64,000 bases of DNA, from assembly GCF_032085515.1 (NCBI RefSeq), contig NZ_JASXSX010000001.1, positions 1,240,001 through 1,304,000 of the forward strand, read 5' to 3'. A model generated the notes under the pieces. It was not told the DNA's origin. It was given only the letters and a program-made list of their open reading frames with translations, and did no database searches. Both the position numbers and the translations under genes were made by a program. The DNA comes from Gleimia hominis. GTDB lineage: Bacteria; Actinomycetota; Actinomycetes; Actinomycetales; Actinomycetaceae. Of this stretch, positions 9,151-16,589 are shown in pieces; the stretch's first letter is position 1; each line of letters begins with the position of its first letter.

Positions 9151-9651
9151 TTATGCGCGGCGGCGTTTCGCCATCCAGTAGATGCTCAGGGCTGCGACGA
9201 GGAACGTGAATGGGATCAGCACCCAGTACTTGCCGCTGGCTGCCGCCTGACCGGCGGTGAACAGGCCGGTGAAAACCGCGGCGTACAGTAGGCCCCACGC
9301 GATGTACCCCGGGATTGCGCACAGCGTGTACGAAAACCACCGCATCCGCAGCACTCCAGCGCCCAAGTGGATGACGGTTTGCAATCCGATCGTTAAGAAC
9401 GACAGGGGAATAATCACCAGGCCCCAGCGGTCTACCGCGTCGATCCCCCGCCGGGTAGAAGCGGATTGTAGTTTCCCCTGCAGGCGCCGCACCCAGGGGC
9501 GCTGGGAGTACTTAGCGGTAGACAGGAACCCGCTGGTCACCAGGCGTGCCAGCCAATACGTGGATTGGGAACGCAAAAACACCACGATCACCAGGAACGC
9601 TGTTAGCGCCCAGAAACCAGATTGACTGATGAACGAGGGAACACCGGGCAT
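9151..9651 (-). CDS. Small VTT/DedA-like membrane protein
   Basis: This 166-residue protein has about four hydrophobic segments (near residues 12-30, 72-92, 104-128 and 140-160), a basic C-terminus WMAKRRRA, and a central RWGLVIIPLSFLTIGLQT block. The block resembles the VTT (DedA/SNARE-associated) fold, whose members include lipid scramblases and flippases. It is shorter than typical DedA proteins (about 200). The start lies 11 bases after the zur stop, so it is probably the last gene of the zinc-uptake operon. Its role there is unknown, and the family assignment is moderate. Confidence 0.6.
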   Translation of the reverse strand: MPGVPSFISQSGFWALTAFLVIVVFLRSQSTYWLARLVTSGFLSTAKYSQRPWVRRLQGKLQSASTRRGIDAVDRWGLVIIPLSFLTIGLQTVIHLGAGVLRMRWFSYTLCAIPGYIAWGLLYAAVFTGLFTAGQAAASGKYWVLIPFTFLVAALSIYWMAKRRRA

Positions 9652-9662
9652 GGGAGAGCTTT

Positions 9663-10076
9663 CTATTTATCCGCTATTTCTTTCTGACAACTAGAGCATA
9701 GACCAAAAAGTTCCAACGAGTGCTGCAGATCCGTGAACCCCTCTTTTTGCCCCAGTTCTTGGAACCAAGACTCCAGCGGATCCACCTCAATCTCCACACT
9801 GCGGTGGCACCGCCTGCAGATCAGGTGGTGGTGGTGTCCTTTCGTGTCGCACTGCCGGTACAGTGCCTCCCCGTCGGGCGTCATGAGCACGTCCACGTCG
9901 TCTTCATCCGCTAGCGCCCTCAAGTTTCGGTAAACCGTAGCTAAACCGATTCGGGAACCAGACTGCGCCAGGTCCTCATGAATCTGCTGGGCAGAACGGA
10001 ACTCGCTGGAAGAACGTAACTCATCCATCACGGCTTGCCGTTGACGCGTGTGCCGGCGAACGGGGGTAGTACTCAT
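9663..10076 (-). CDS. zur: Fur-family zinc uptake regulator Zur
   Basis: This 137-residue Fur-family repressor has a winged-helix part (RQRQAVMDELRSS, GLATVYRNLRALAD) and the metal-sensing part GHHHHLICRRCHRSVEIEV with a second CSSC pair, the two CxxC motifs of the structural zinc site. The frame runs open upstream to 10280, but the ATG at 10076 has GGAAGAGG before it and the length is normal. Being downstream of znuACB, with a Zur-like box at znuA, identifies the metal as zinc rather than iron. Confidence 0.88.
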   Translation of the reverse strand: MSTTPVRRHTRQRQAVMDELRSSSEFRSAQQIHEDLAQSGSRIGLATVYRNLRALADEDDVDVLMTPDGEALYRQCDTKGHHHHLICRRCHRSVEIEVDPLESWFQELGQKEGFTDLQHSLELFGLCSSCQKEIADK

Positions 10077-10144
10077 AAGACCTCTTCCTAACTGATCCAA
10101 GGGGCGGCTAACGCGGTGGGCACGCGAAGTGCCGTCAGACCAGT

Positions 10145-11035
10145 CTACCGATTTTGCCGCAAACGGCTCGCGGTCGACCGGGCGATGAGGCCGAGGGCGT
10201 AAATCCCGATCGCTAAAACCACGATGGTAGCGCCCGGGGAAATGTCTAGCACGTACGTAATGAACAGGCCGCACACGCAAGTGGCGACTCCGACGAGGAT
10301 GCCGCCCACGAGCGTGGCTTTAAACGAGCGGGCGAACAGCTGCGCGATCGCTACCGGGACGATCATTATGGCGGAAACCAGTAGCGACCCCACGACGCGC
10401 ATCGAAATCGCGACCGTGAACGCAGCTAAAAGTGCTATTGCGATAGATAATGCGGCGGTGGGCAGGCCGGTTGACCGCGCGAACTCTTCGTCGGAACACA
10501 CCGCGTACAGCGCGGGCGTGAGGGTGATTGCAACAAGGAAAATCACGAGTGCAAGCACGCCGATAGTCCAAATGTCCGTGTTCGTAACCGTGGCGATAGA
10601 GCCAAAGAGGTACGCGTTCAGTTGCGCGGACGTGCCGCCGGCGAGTCCAATTAGCAGCACCCCACCGGCGATCCCACCGTAGAACAGCATCGCGAGAGCG
10701 ACGTCTGAGGAGGTGCGCCCGGTCAGGCGGATGACTTCCAGTAAAACCGCGCCCACCACGGACACTGCGAGCGCCCCAGGGACGGCGAGTGATTCGGGGG
10801 AGGTAAGGTTCAGCCACGAACCCACCAGCCAGCCCAGCGCCACCCCGGTGAGGGCGACATGTCCGATGCCGTCCCCGAGCATAGCGAGACGCTTATGCAC
10901 CAGGAACGTTCCCACAATGGGGGCGCTGATCCCAACGAGTACTGCGGCAATCAGTGAACGCAGCATCAGGGGAGAGGTCAGCATGACGCTGAGGTCTTCG
11001 AAACCGGTTGCGAAACCCAAAACTGTGGGGAGCAC
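10145..11035 (-). CDS. znuB: Zinc ABC transporter permease ZnuB
   Basis: This 296-residue ABC-3 family permease is strongly hydrophobic, with about eight or nine membrane segments, and contains the family block VLVGISAPIVGTFLVHKRLAMLGDGIGH, here noted by its key residues GTFxVxKRLAMLGDGI. It forms the channel of a zinc (or manganese) importer. The start is GTG at 11035, immediately after the znuC stop, so translation is coupled. An internal ATG (18th codon) is an alternative start. Confidence 0.88.
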   Translation of the reverse strand: MLPTVLGFATGFEDLSVMLTSPLMLRSLIAAVLVGISAPIVGTFLVHKRLAMLGDGIGHVALTGVALGWLVGSWLNLTSPESLAVPGALAVSVVGAVLLEVIRLTGRTSSDVALAMLFYGGIAGGVLLIGLAGGTSAQLNAYLFGSIATVTNTDIWTIGVLALVIFLVAITLTPALYAVCSDEEFARSTGLPTAALSIAIALLAAFTVAISMRVVGSLLVSAIMIVPVAIAQLFARSFKATLVGGILVGVATCVCGLFITYVLDISPGATIVVLAIGIYALGLIARSTASRLRQNR

Positions 11036-11785
11036 TCAGCGGCCCTCCTGGTAGTTAGACATGACGGTGTGGGGCACGTGGGGAGAATCGTGGTGATGCA
11101 CGGGCGTGCTGGGGCGGGGCTGGCCGTCGTAGTCGATGTGTCCAGAAGCGATGTTTACACACCGGTCGAGGTGCGGCGCTAGGGGCCCGAGTTCGTGCAG
11201 GACAGTCACGATAGTGCAGCCGCGTGCTTTGAGGTCCCCCACGAGGTCCGCGAGGGTTTGCTGACTGTGCGCATCGATGCCCGCGAGAGGCTCGTCCATA
11301 ATCAACACTTGAGGGTCACGCACGATCGCGCGGGCGATGAGCACGCGGCGGCGTTGCCCGCCGGACAGCTGGGATACGGGCACGCCCTGGTGGGAGCGCA
11401 GCCCCACGGTATCCAGCGCAGTTAGCGCCCGAGTTTTTGACCCGCGAGGCCACCACAACTGGTGTTTACCGAGCGTGCCGGTGCGCACTACCTCGAGGGC
11501 CGAAGAGATAACTCCGCCCGAGAGGCTACTGATTTGCGGGACGTACCCAACTTGTGCCCAGGGAACGTGGCTGTCGGTGACCTCGTGGCCGAGAAGCTTC
11601 AGGGATCCAGCACGGATTTGAGCGCTTTTGAACAGGGCGCGGATCAGCGTGGATTTGCCGGAACCATTTGCGCCGGTGATCGCCACGCACTGCCCGAGGG
11701 GCACAGTGAGGTCGATTCCGTGCAAAATCACTCCCGCATCGTACCCAACGTCGAGGGCATGCGCTTCCAGTGCGTTCACTGGCAT
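11036..11785 (-). CDS. znuC: Zinc ABC transporter ATPase ZnuC
   Basis: This 249-residue ABC ATPase has Walker A GANGSGKS, signature LSGGQRRR, Walker B VLIMDEP and a switch His in VLHELG. It powers the importer formed with ZnuB and the binding protein. The start overlaps the last ten bases of znuA. The C-terminal tail is His-rich (VHHHDSPHVPH), which may bind metal. Confidence 0.9.
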   Translation of the reverse strand: MPVNALEAHALDVGYDAGVILHGIDLTVPLGQCVAITGANGSGKSTLIRALFKSAQIRAGSLKLLGHEVTDSHVPWAQVGYVPQISSLSGGVISSALEVVRTGTLGKHQLWWPRGSKTRALTALDTVGLRSHQGVPVSQLSGGQRRRVLIARAIVRDPQVLIMDEPLAGIDAHSQQTLADLVGDLKARGCTIVTVLHELGPLAPHLDRCVNIASGHIDYDGQPRPSTPVHHHDSPHVPHTVMSNYQEGR

Positions 11786-12912
11786 TCTAAGCCGGCCTGC
11801 AGTACCTCAATATTTTTCTTCATCACGCTCAAGTAATCCTCACCGTCTTTAGGCTGGTTCTCTAACGGGTCAAGCGTAGTTGTTTTTACACCCAAATCGT
11901 TAGCTAGCACTTTAATTACTTTAGGTGATATCGCGATTTCCGTGTAGAGCGTGGTGGTACCCGTCTCTTTCACGATCTTTGCGATTTCATTTAGCCGTGC
12001 AGGCGAGGGCGCTACCTCCGGTTCAATCCCAGACACCCCAATCTGCTTTAACCCGGTTTTTTGCGCGAGGTAACCGAACGCCTCATGCGAGACAATAAAG
12101 TTTTCGCGCTTGCAGGATTTGAATGAACTCGTCATGGTCCCGCTCAAGTCTTTAAGTTGTTTCTTGAGGGATTCGAGGTTCTTCTGGTAGTCCGCGGCAT
12201 GGGCCTTATCTATCTCGCTGAGGTGGTCGCTCACCTGCTGTGCCACGGAAACCATGCGGTCTGGATCGAGCCAAAAGTGCGGATCCATCCCGCCGACATC
12301 GTGGTGGTGATGGTGCTCGTGGTCGTGTTCCTCGTGGTCGGCATCGTCACCGTGGCCGTGCTCGTCGTGGCCAGCCTCTGCGTGGTCGGCATCGTCATCG
12401 TGGCCGTGCTCGTGTTCGTCGTGGCCAGCCTCTGCGTGATCGGCTTCTTCACCGTGCTCGTGTGCTTCGTCTGAATGCTCGTCGTGCTCGGCATCGTCAC
12501 CGTGGCCATGGTCATGCTCACCCTCGGCATGGTCGTGCGCGTGCTCGTCTTCATTAGCGGGCAGCAGGTGTGCGGCAGACGTGATGTCGAGTGATTTGGT
12601 GGAAGACGTCTGGTCTACCGCCGCATCCACTGCGGGTTGGAATTTGCGCAGGTAGATCACCGAGTCTGCGTTCGACAAGCCAGCAACGGTCTTGGGAGAT
12701 AGCTCCAGGTCGTGCGCCTCCACATTCGGTGGGGTTAGTGAAGTGACTTTAACGTGATCACCACCCACACTTTTAGCGATATATTCGAGCGGATAAATCG
12801 CAGTGCGGATATCTAGCGTCTGTGCTTTCGAAGAGTCCGATCCAGCGGAACATCCTGCGAGCGCAAGTGCGGCTACAGCTAAACCTGAAAAAATACGCGT
12901 CTTAAACCTCAT
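11776..12912 (-). CDS. znuA: Zinc-binding lipoprotein ZnuA (cluster A-I)
   Basis: This 378-residue substrate-binding lipoprotein has a signal peptide and the lipobox LALAGC. A very long His/Asp/Glu-rich loop (about residues 118-205) ends in HHHHHDVGGMDPHFW; zinc ATPase-partner proteins such as ZnuA carry shorter loops of this kind. The conserved SHEAFGYLAQ motif follows. Starts at 12948 and 12921 are possible; ATG at 12912 gives a normal signal peptide. No good ribosome-binding site precedes it, and a -10-like GAGAAT ends seven bases before the ATG, so the transcript may be leaderless. Confidence 0.9.
   Translation of the reverse strand: MRFKTRIFSGLAVAALALAGCSAGSDSSKAQTLDIRTAIYPLEYIAKSVGGDHVKVTSLTPPNVEAHDLELSPKTVAGLSNADSVIYLRKFQPAVDAAVDQTSSTKSLDITSAAHLLPANEDEHAHDHAEGEHDHGHGDDAEHDEHSDEAHEHGEEADHAEAGHDEHEHGHDDDADHAEAGHDEHGHGDDADHEEHDHEHHHHHDVGGMDPHFWLDPDRMVSVAQQVSDHLSEIDKAHAADYQKNLESLKKQLKDLSGTMTSSFKSCKRENFIVSHEAFGYLAQKTGLKQIGVSGIEPEVAPSPARLNEIAKIVKETGTTTLYTEIAISPKVIKVLANDLGVKTTTLDPLENQPKDGEDYLSVMKKNIEVLQAGLECQ
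12300..12557 (-). repeat. Internal His/Asp/Glu-rich repeat of znuA
   Basis: This part of znuA encodes degenerate tandem repeats. The stretch HAEAGHDEH occurs twice, and DDADH and HGHGDD recur. The repeated codons make the DNA itself repetitive, so length variation between strains is likely. His-rich loops in this family are thought to capture zinc or to sense zinc load. Confidence 0.85.
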
Positions 12913-12926
12913 GATAATCATTCTCG
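12912..12926 (-). promoter_or_regulatory. Zur box over the znuA start
   Basis: On the plus strand TGATAATCATTCTCG matches the actinobacterial Zur palindrome TGAnAATCATTnTCA with one mismatch (final base). It lies between a -10-like GAGAAT (12920-12925, minus strand) and the ATG at 12912. On the same strand TTGCAT is placed 17 bases upstream of that hexamer. Bound Zur would block transcription of the whole znuA-znuC-znuB-zur-VTT operon when zinc is plentiful. Confidence 0.78.
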
Positions 12927-13004
12927 AACAGGTGGTGGGGGAATGCAACTAAAGGTGACCTACCGCAACTCTTTTCGCGTTTCAGTTATGGGTGGCGTGC
13001 CTTT

Positions 13005-13077
13005 AGAATGGACGGTGGCCTGTCAGCCAGGCAGGTGAGTTGCGCCAGAGGGCGCGTTAACTAATAAGGAGACAACA
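13005..13077 (+). promoter_or_regulatory. glyS promoter and short structured leader
   Basis: TAGAAT near 13005 is a plausible -10, with TTCAGT 17 bases upstream. The leader can fold into two small stems (CCTG/CAGG near 13019-13031, GCGCC/GGCGC near 13044-13057) before AAGGAG at 13067. No T-box sequence was recognised, so glycyl-tRNA regulation is not claimed. Confidence 0.4.
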
Positions 13078-14469
13078 GTGGCTAAAGCCTCATCGCGACT
13101 TGAGTCCGTTATCAGCCTCGCTAAACGCCGAGGATTCGTCTATCCGTGCGGGGAAATATACGGCGGCACCCGATCCGCATGGGACTACGGGCCACTGGGA
13201 GTTGAACTTAAAGAGAACATTAAAAAAGCGTGGTGGGCACGCATGGTGCGTCAGCGTGACGACGTCGTGGGCCTAGATTCCTCTGTTATTCTGCCGCGTG
13301 CCGTGTGGGAAGCTTCGGGGCACGTAACTGCGTTTACCGACCCGCTCATCGAATGCCTCGCGTGCCACCGCCGGTTGCGCGAGGACCAGCTGGTAGAAGA
13401 ATACGCAGAGCGCAAAAATATCGCTGAAGACGCGGTAGAGATGTCCGAAGTGCCGTGCCCGAACTGTGGCACGCGCGGCCAGTGGACTCAGCCACGCGCA
13501 TTCTCCGGTCTGCTCAAAACCTACCTGGGAGCCGTGGATGATGAAACTGGGCTCCACTACCTGCGCCCCGAAACCGCGCAGGGTATCTTCGTGAACTTCA
13601 TGAACGTTATGACTTCCGCGCGGAAAAAACCACCGTTTGGGATCGCGCAGATCGGCAAATCGTTCCGCAACGAAATCACCCCCGGGAACTTCATTTTCCG
13701 CACCCGCGAGTTCGAACAAATGGAACTGGAGTTCTTCGTTGAACCCGGCACGGACGAGAAGTGGCACGAATACTGGATTCAAGAACGGTTGAACTGGTAC
13801 ACCGACCTGGGGATTGCGCGCGAGAACCTCCGCCTGTACGAACACCCTCAAGAAAAGCTTTCCCACTATTCAAAACGGACCGTGGACATTGAATACACGT
13901 TCGGCTTCCAAGGTAGTGAATGGGGGGAGCTGGAAGGGATTGCGAACCGCACGGACTACGACTTGAAGACGCACATGGAAAAGTCGGGGCAGAAACTCGA
14001 CTACTACGACCAGCAGAAAAACGAGCGGTGGATCCCCTACGTAATCGAACCGTCCGCGGGGCTGACGCGTTCACTCATGGCTTTCCTAGTGGATGCGTAT
14101 TGCGAAGATGAGGCGCCGAATACGAAAGGTGGGGTGGATAAGCGCACGGTCCTAAAACTAGACCCCCGTTTGGCACCTGTGAAAGCCGCGGTGCTGCCCC
14201 TGTCACGCAAACCTCAGCTGCAAGAACCCGCGAAAGAACTCGCGATGTCACTGCGCGAGTTGTGGAACGTTGAATACGACGATGCGGGGGCCGTTGGGAG
14301 GCGCTACCGTCGTCAAGATGAGGTGGGGACGCCGTATTGCATTACGTTCGATTTTGATTCGCTTGAGGATAACGCGGTGACGATCCGTGATCGCGACTCG
14401 ATGGAGCAGGTGCGTATCCCAATCGATCAGGTGCGTGCCTACCTGCTGGACCGGCTGCCCATCGGATAA
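13078..14469 (+). CDS. glyS: Glycyl-tRNA synthetase (single-chain, dimeric type)
   Basis: This 463-residue class II synthetase charges tRNA-Gly. It is of the eukaryote/archaeal alpha2 type rather than the alpha2beta2 type. Visible elements: GFVYPCGEIYGG near the N-terminus, a four-cysteine zinc element (CLAC... CPNC), motif 2 FRNEITPGNFIFRTREFEQ and motif 3 EPSAGLTRSLMAF, then a C-terminal anticodon-binding domain. The start is GTG at 13078 behind AAGGAGAC. Confidence 0.95.
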   Translation: MAKASSRLESVISLAKRRGFVYPCGEIYGGTRSAWDYGPLGVELKENIKKAWWARMVRQRDDVVGLDSSVILPRAVWEASGHVTAFTDPLIECLACHRRLREDQLVEEYAERKNIAEDAVEMSEVPCPNCGTRGQWTQPRAFSGLLKTYLGAVDDETGLHYLRPETAQGIFVNFMNVMTSARKKPPFGIAQIGKSFRNEITPGNFIFRTREFEQMELEFFVEPGTDEKWHEYWIQERLNWYTDLGIARENLRLYEHPQEKLSHYSKRTVDIEYTFGFQGSEWGELEGIANRTDYDLKTHMEKSGQKLDYYDQQKNERWIPYVIEPSAGLTRSLMAFLVDAYCEDEAPNTKGGVDKRTVLKLDPRLAPVKAAVLPLSRKPQLQEPAKELAMSLRELWNVEYDDAGAVGRRYRRQDEVGTPYCITFDFDSLEDNAVTIRDRDSMEQVRIPIDQVRAYLLDRLPIG

Positions 14470-15702
14470 TTGACTCTGGTGCACGAAGCTTCAACTGGGG
14501 CCCTCAAGATCGGACCGATCGAACTGTGGGCCCCGGTTCTGCTGTCCCCAATGGCTGGGGTTACGGACCAGCCATTCCGCCGATTGTGCCGCGAATTCGG
14601 TGAGGCCGGGCTATCCCAAGACCTGCAAACCCAACTGCCCGCAGCCCACGCCCACGTGGATGCCCCCGCGGGCCTTTATGTGTGCGAAATGATTACCGCG
14701 CGGGCACTGGTGGAAGACAACGCGAAAACCCGCCAAATGGTTGCCCCAGACCCGCGTGAACGCGTGCGTTCCGTGCAACTGTACGGAACGGATCCGCACG
14801 TGTTGGAACAGGCCACCCGGATCCTCGTGCAGAATGCGTGGGCCGACCACATCGACTTGAACTTCGGCTGCCCCGTACCGAAAGTCACCCGCAAGGGTGG
14901 GGGCGCGGCCCTGCCGTGGAAACTGGACCTGTTCACCGATATTGTCCGCGCAGTGCGGGCGGGGGTGAAGCAGGTGGGGCGTGACGTGCCCGTAACCGTA
15001 AAACTACGCATCGGCATCGATAGTGAACACACCACGTTCCGTGACGCCGCCCAGATTGCACAGGATACCGGGGTCGCGGCCGTGGCCCTGCACGGGCGGA
15101 CACAGCAGCAGCACTACTCGGGTGAGGCTGACTGGGATGCGATTGCGGAGCTGAAGAGTCTTTTGTCCATTCCCGTGTTCGGTAACGGGGACGTGTTCAG
15201 TGGGGCGGATGCGCAAAAGATGCTGGACCACACCGGGGTCGATGCGATCGTGGTTGGCCGGGGTGCGCAGGGGCGGCCGTGGATTTTCCACGACATCGTG
15301 GCGGCGCTAACGGGCGCGAACAAGCCCGAGGCTGCTCCTACCCTCAAGGAAGTAGCGGAAGTGATCGTTAAACACGCGGAGCTGATGATCGAGTACTCCC
15401 GCAGTGAGGAAGACGCAATGCGGAATATGCGCAAACACATCGGGTGGTACTTGCGCGGGTTCAGTATCGGTGGGCAGCAGCGGCTGACTCTGCAGCGGGT
15501 CAATACGCTAAGTGAACTCGTGGGGCAGTTGCAGAGCCTAGACTTGCAGCAACCCTACCCTCAGGCTGCACGGGGGCGGCGGGGCCGGGCGGGAAAACCC
15601 AAGAAAACACACTTACCAGCGGGTTGGTTAGACTCGCGGACACTATCGACGGCGGGGCGGCGCGATGTCGCGCTGAACGAGACGCATGCGGATGGAGGCT
15701 GA
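14470..15702 (+). CDS. dusB: tRNA-dihydrouridine synthase DusB
   Basis: This 410-residue FMN enzyme reduces uridine to dihydrouridine in tRNA D loops. Signatures are LLSPMAGVTDQPFRRLC, LNFGCPVPKVTRKGGGAAL (catalytic Cys), VKLRIG, ALHGRTQQQHY and FGNGDVFSG. Compared with the family as I know it, about 22 extra residues (GLSQDLQ...VDAPA) sit between REFGE and GLYVCEMI. The start is TTG directly after the glyS stop, or GTG at 14479; no clear ribosome-binding site decides. It is probably co-transcribed with glyS. Confidence 0.9.
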   Translation: MTLVHEASTGALKIGPIELWAPVLLSPMAGVTDQPFRRLCREFGEAGLSQDLQTQLPAAHAHVDAPAGLYVCEMITARALVEDNAKTRQMVAPDPRERVRSVQLYGTDPHVLEQATRILVQNAWADHIDLNFGCPVPKVTRKGGGAALPWKLDLFTDIVRAVRAGVKQVGRDVPVTVKLRIGIDSEHTTFRDAAQIAQDTGVAAVALHGRTQQQHYSGEADWDAIAELKSLLSIPVFGNGDVFSGADAQKMLDHTGVDAIVVGRGAQGRPWIFHDIVAALTGANKPEAAPTLKEVAEVIVKHAELMIEYSRSEEDAMRNMRKHIGWYLRGFSIGGQQRLTLQRVNTLSELVGQLQSLDLQQPYPQAARGRRGRAGKPKKTHLPAGWLDSRTLSTAGRRDVALNETHADGG

Positions 15703-15704
15703 AA

Positions 15705-16538
15705 ATGGCGATGCCAGCAGTAATTGGGCAAAAAATCCACACGCCTATCGCGATAGGCAACGGGCGGCCAGCGATGATTTGCCCGCTGCAGGGCGAGAAC
15801 GCGTCTCAGCTTGTTTCTCGCGCCCGCAAGATTGAAATCAGCCCAGCGGACGTAGTGGAATGGCGCGTTGACACGCTCGCGGAACGTGATCCCGGCGTGG
15901 TCCGCGGGGCAGCGCAAGTGGTGCGCCGCGAAGTGCAGCGGCCCCTCATCGCAACCTTTCGAAGCACCGGTGAAGGCGGACAGGGTGACCCAGCGGATTC
16001 CCAGCGGGTGTATGAAACAGTGGCGCCAATCGCCGACGCGCTGGACGTGGAGTATTCGCACGCGGCCCGGCCTGAGTTGTTGGAACTTGCGTATTCGCAT
16101 GAGGCCGTGCCCGTGCTTTCGTACCACAATTTTGAACGCGCAGAATCCGCGGACGCATTACTCGATCGCCTAGAACGGATGCAAACGTGCCTGGTACGAG
16201 CTGGGGAGCAGGCGTGTCAGGATATGCCGGCAGATCAGGCGCAGGCGCTTCGCGATCGGGGGTACGGCGTGGTGAAAGTTGCGCTTACTGCTCGCAACGA
16301 AATGGAAGCACTCATGATTATGGCCGCTGGCTGCCAGTTTGAACGCACGAAAGCGCGGCTGCCACTGATCGTGGTGGCAATGGGCAGGCACGGGATAGTG
16401 TCGCGCGCATTTCCTCGTAACGCAGGATCCTCCGCCACGTTTGTGAGCGCCGATGGGCAAGCCAGCGCTCCCGGACAGATAGATGCCCACGCGCTAGCTG
16501 ACTTCTACGCCCGCATTGGCAAAATCGCGCTGTACTAG
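15705..16538 (+). CDS. aroD: Type I 3-dehydroquinate dehydratase AroD
   Basis: This 277-residue Schiff-base dehydratase converts 3-dehydroquinate to 3-dehydroshikimate in the shikimate pathway. Visible catalytic elements are EWRVDTL, RSTGEGGQG, SYHNFE (general base His) and VVKVALTA (Schiff-base Lys). The frame is open from 15624, but the ATG at 15705 has GGAGG nine bases upstream. It lies two bases after dusB and has no other shikimate gene beside it. Confidence 0.9.
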   Translation: MAMPAVIGQKIHTPIAIGNGRPAMICPLQGENASQLVSRARKIEISPADVVEWRVDTLAERDPGVVRGAAQVVRREVQRPLIATFRSTGEGGQGDPADSQRVYETVAPIADALDVEYSHAARPELLELAYSHEAVPVLSYHNFERAESADALLDRLERMQTCLVRAGEQACQDMPADQAQALRDRGYGVVKVALTARNEMEALMIMAAGCQFERTKARLPLIVVAMGRHGIVSRAFPRNAGSSATFVSADGQASAPGQIDAHALADFYARIGKIALY

Positions 16539-16589
16539 CTGGCTTTTAACATTGGTGGAATGCGGGCATATCCTGCCTGACCTCTAGCA

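Noticed and set aside
12157..12557. Plus-strand open frames over the His-rich part of znuA, one very Val-rich and one Arg-rich
   Set aside because: They arise from the repetitive His/Asp codons of znuA read in other frames and look like membrane segments only by composition.
12960..13077. T-box riboswitch upstream of glyS
   Set aside because: Neither the T-box consensus nor a specifier loop was found; only small stems are present.
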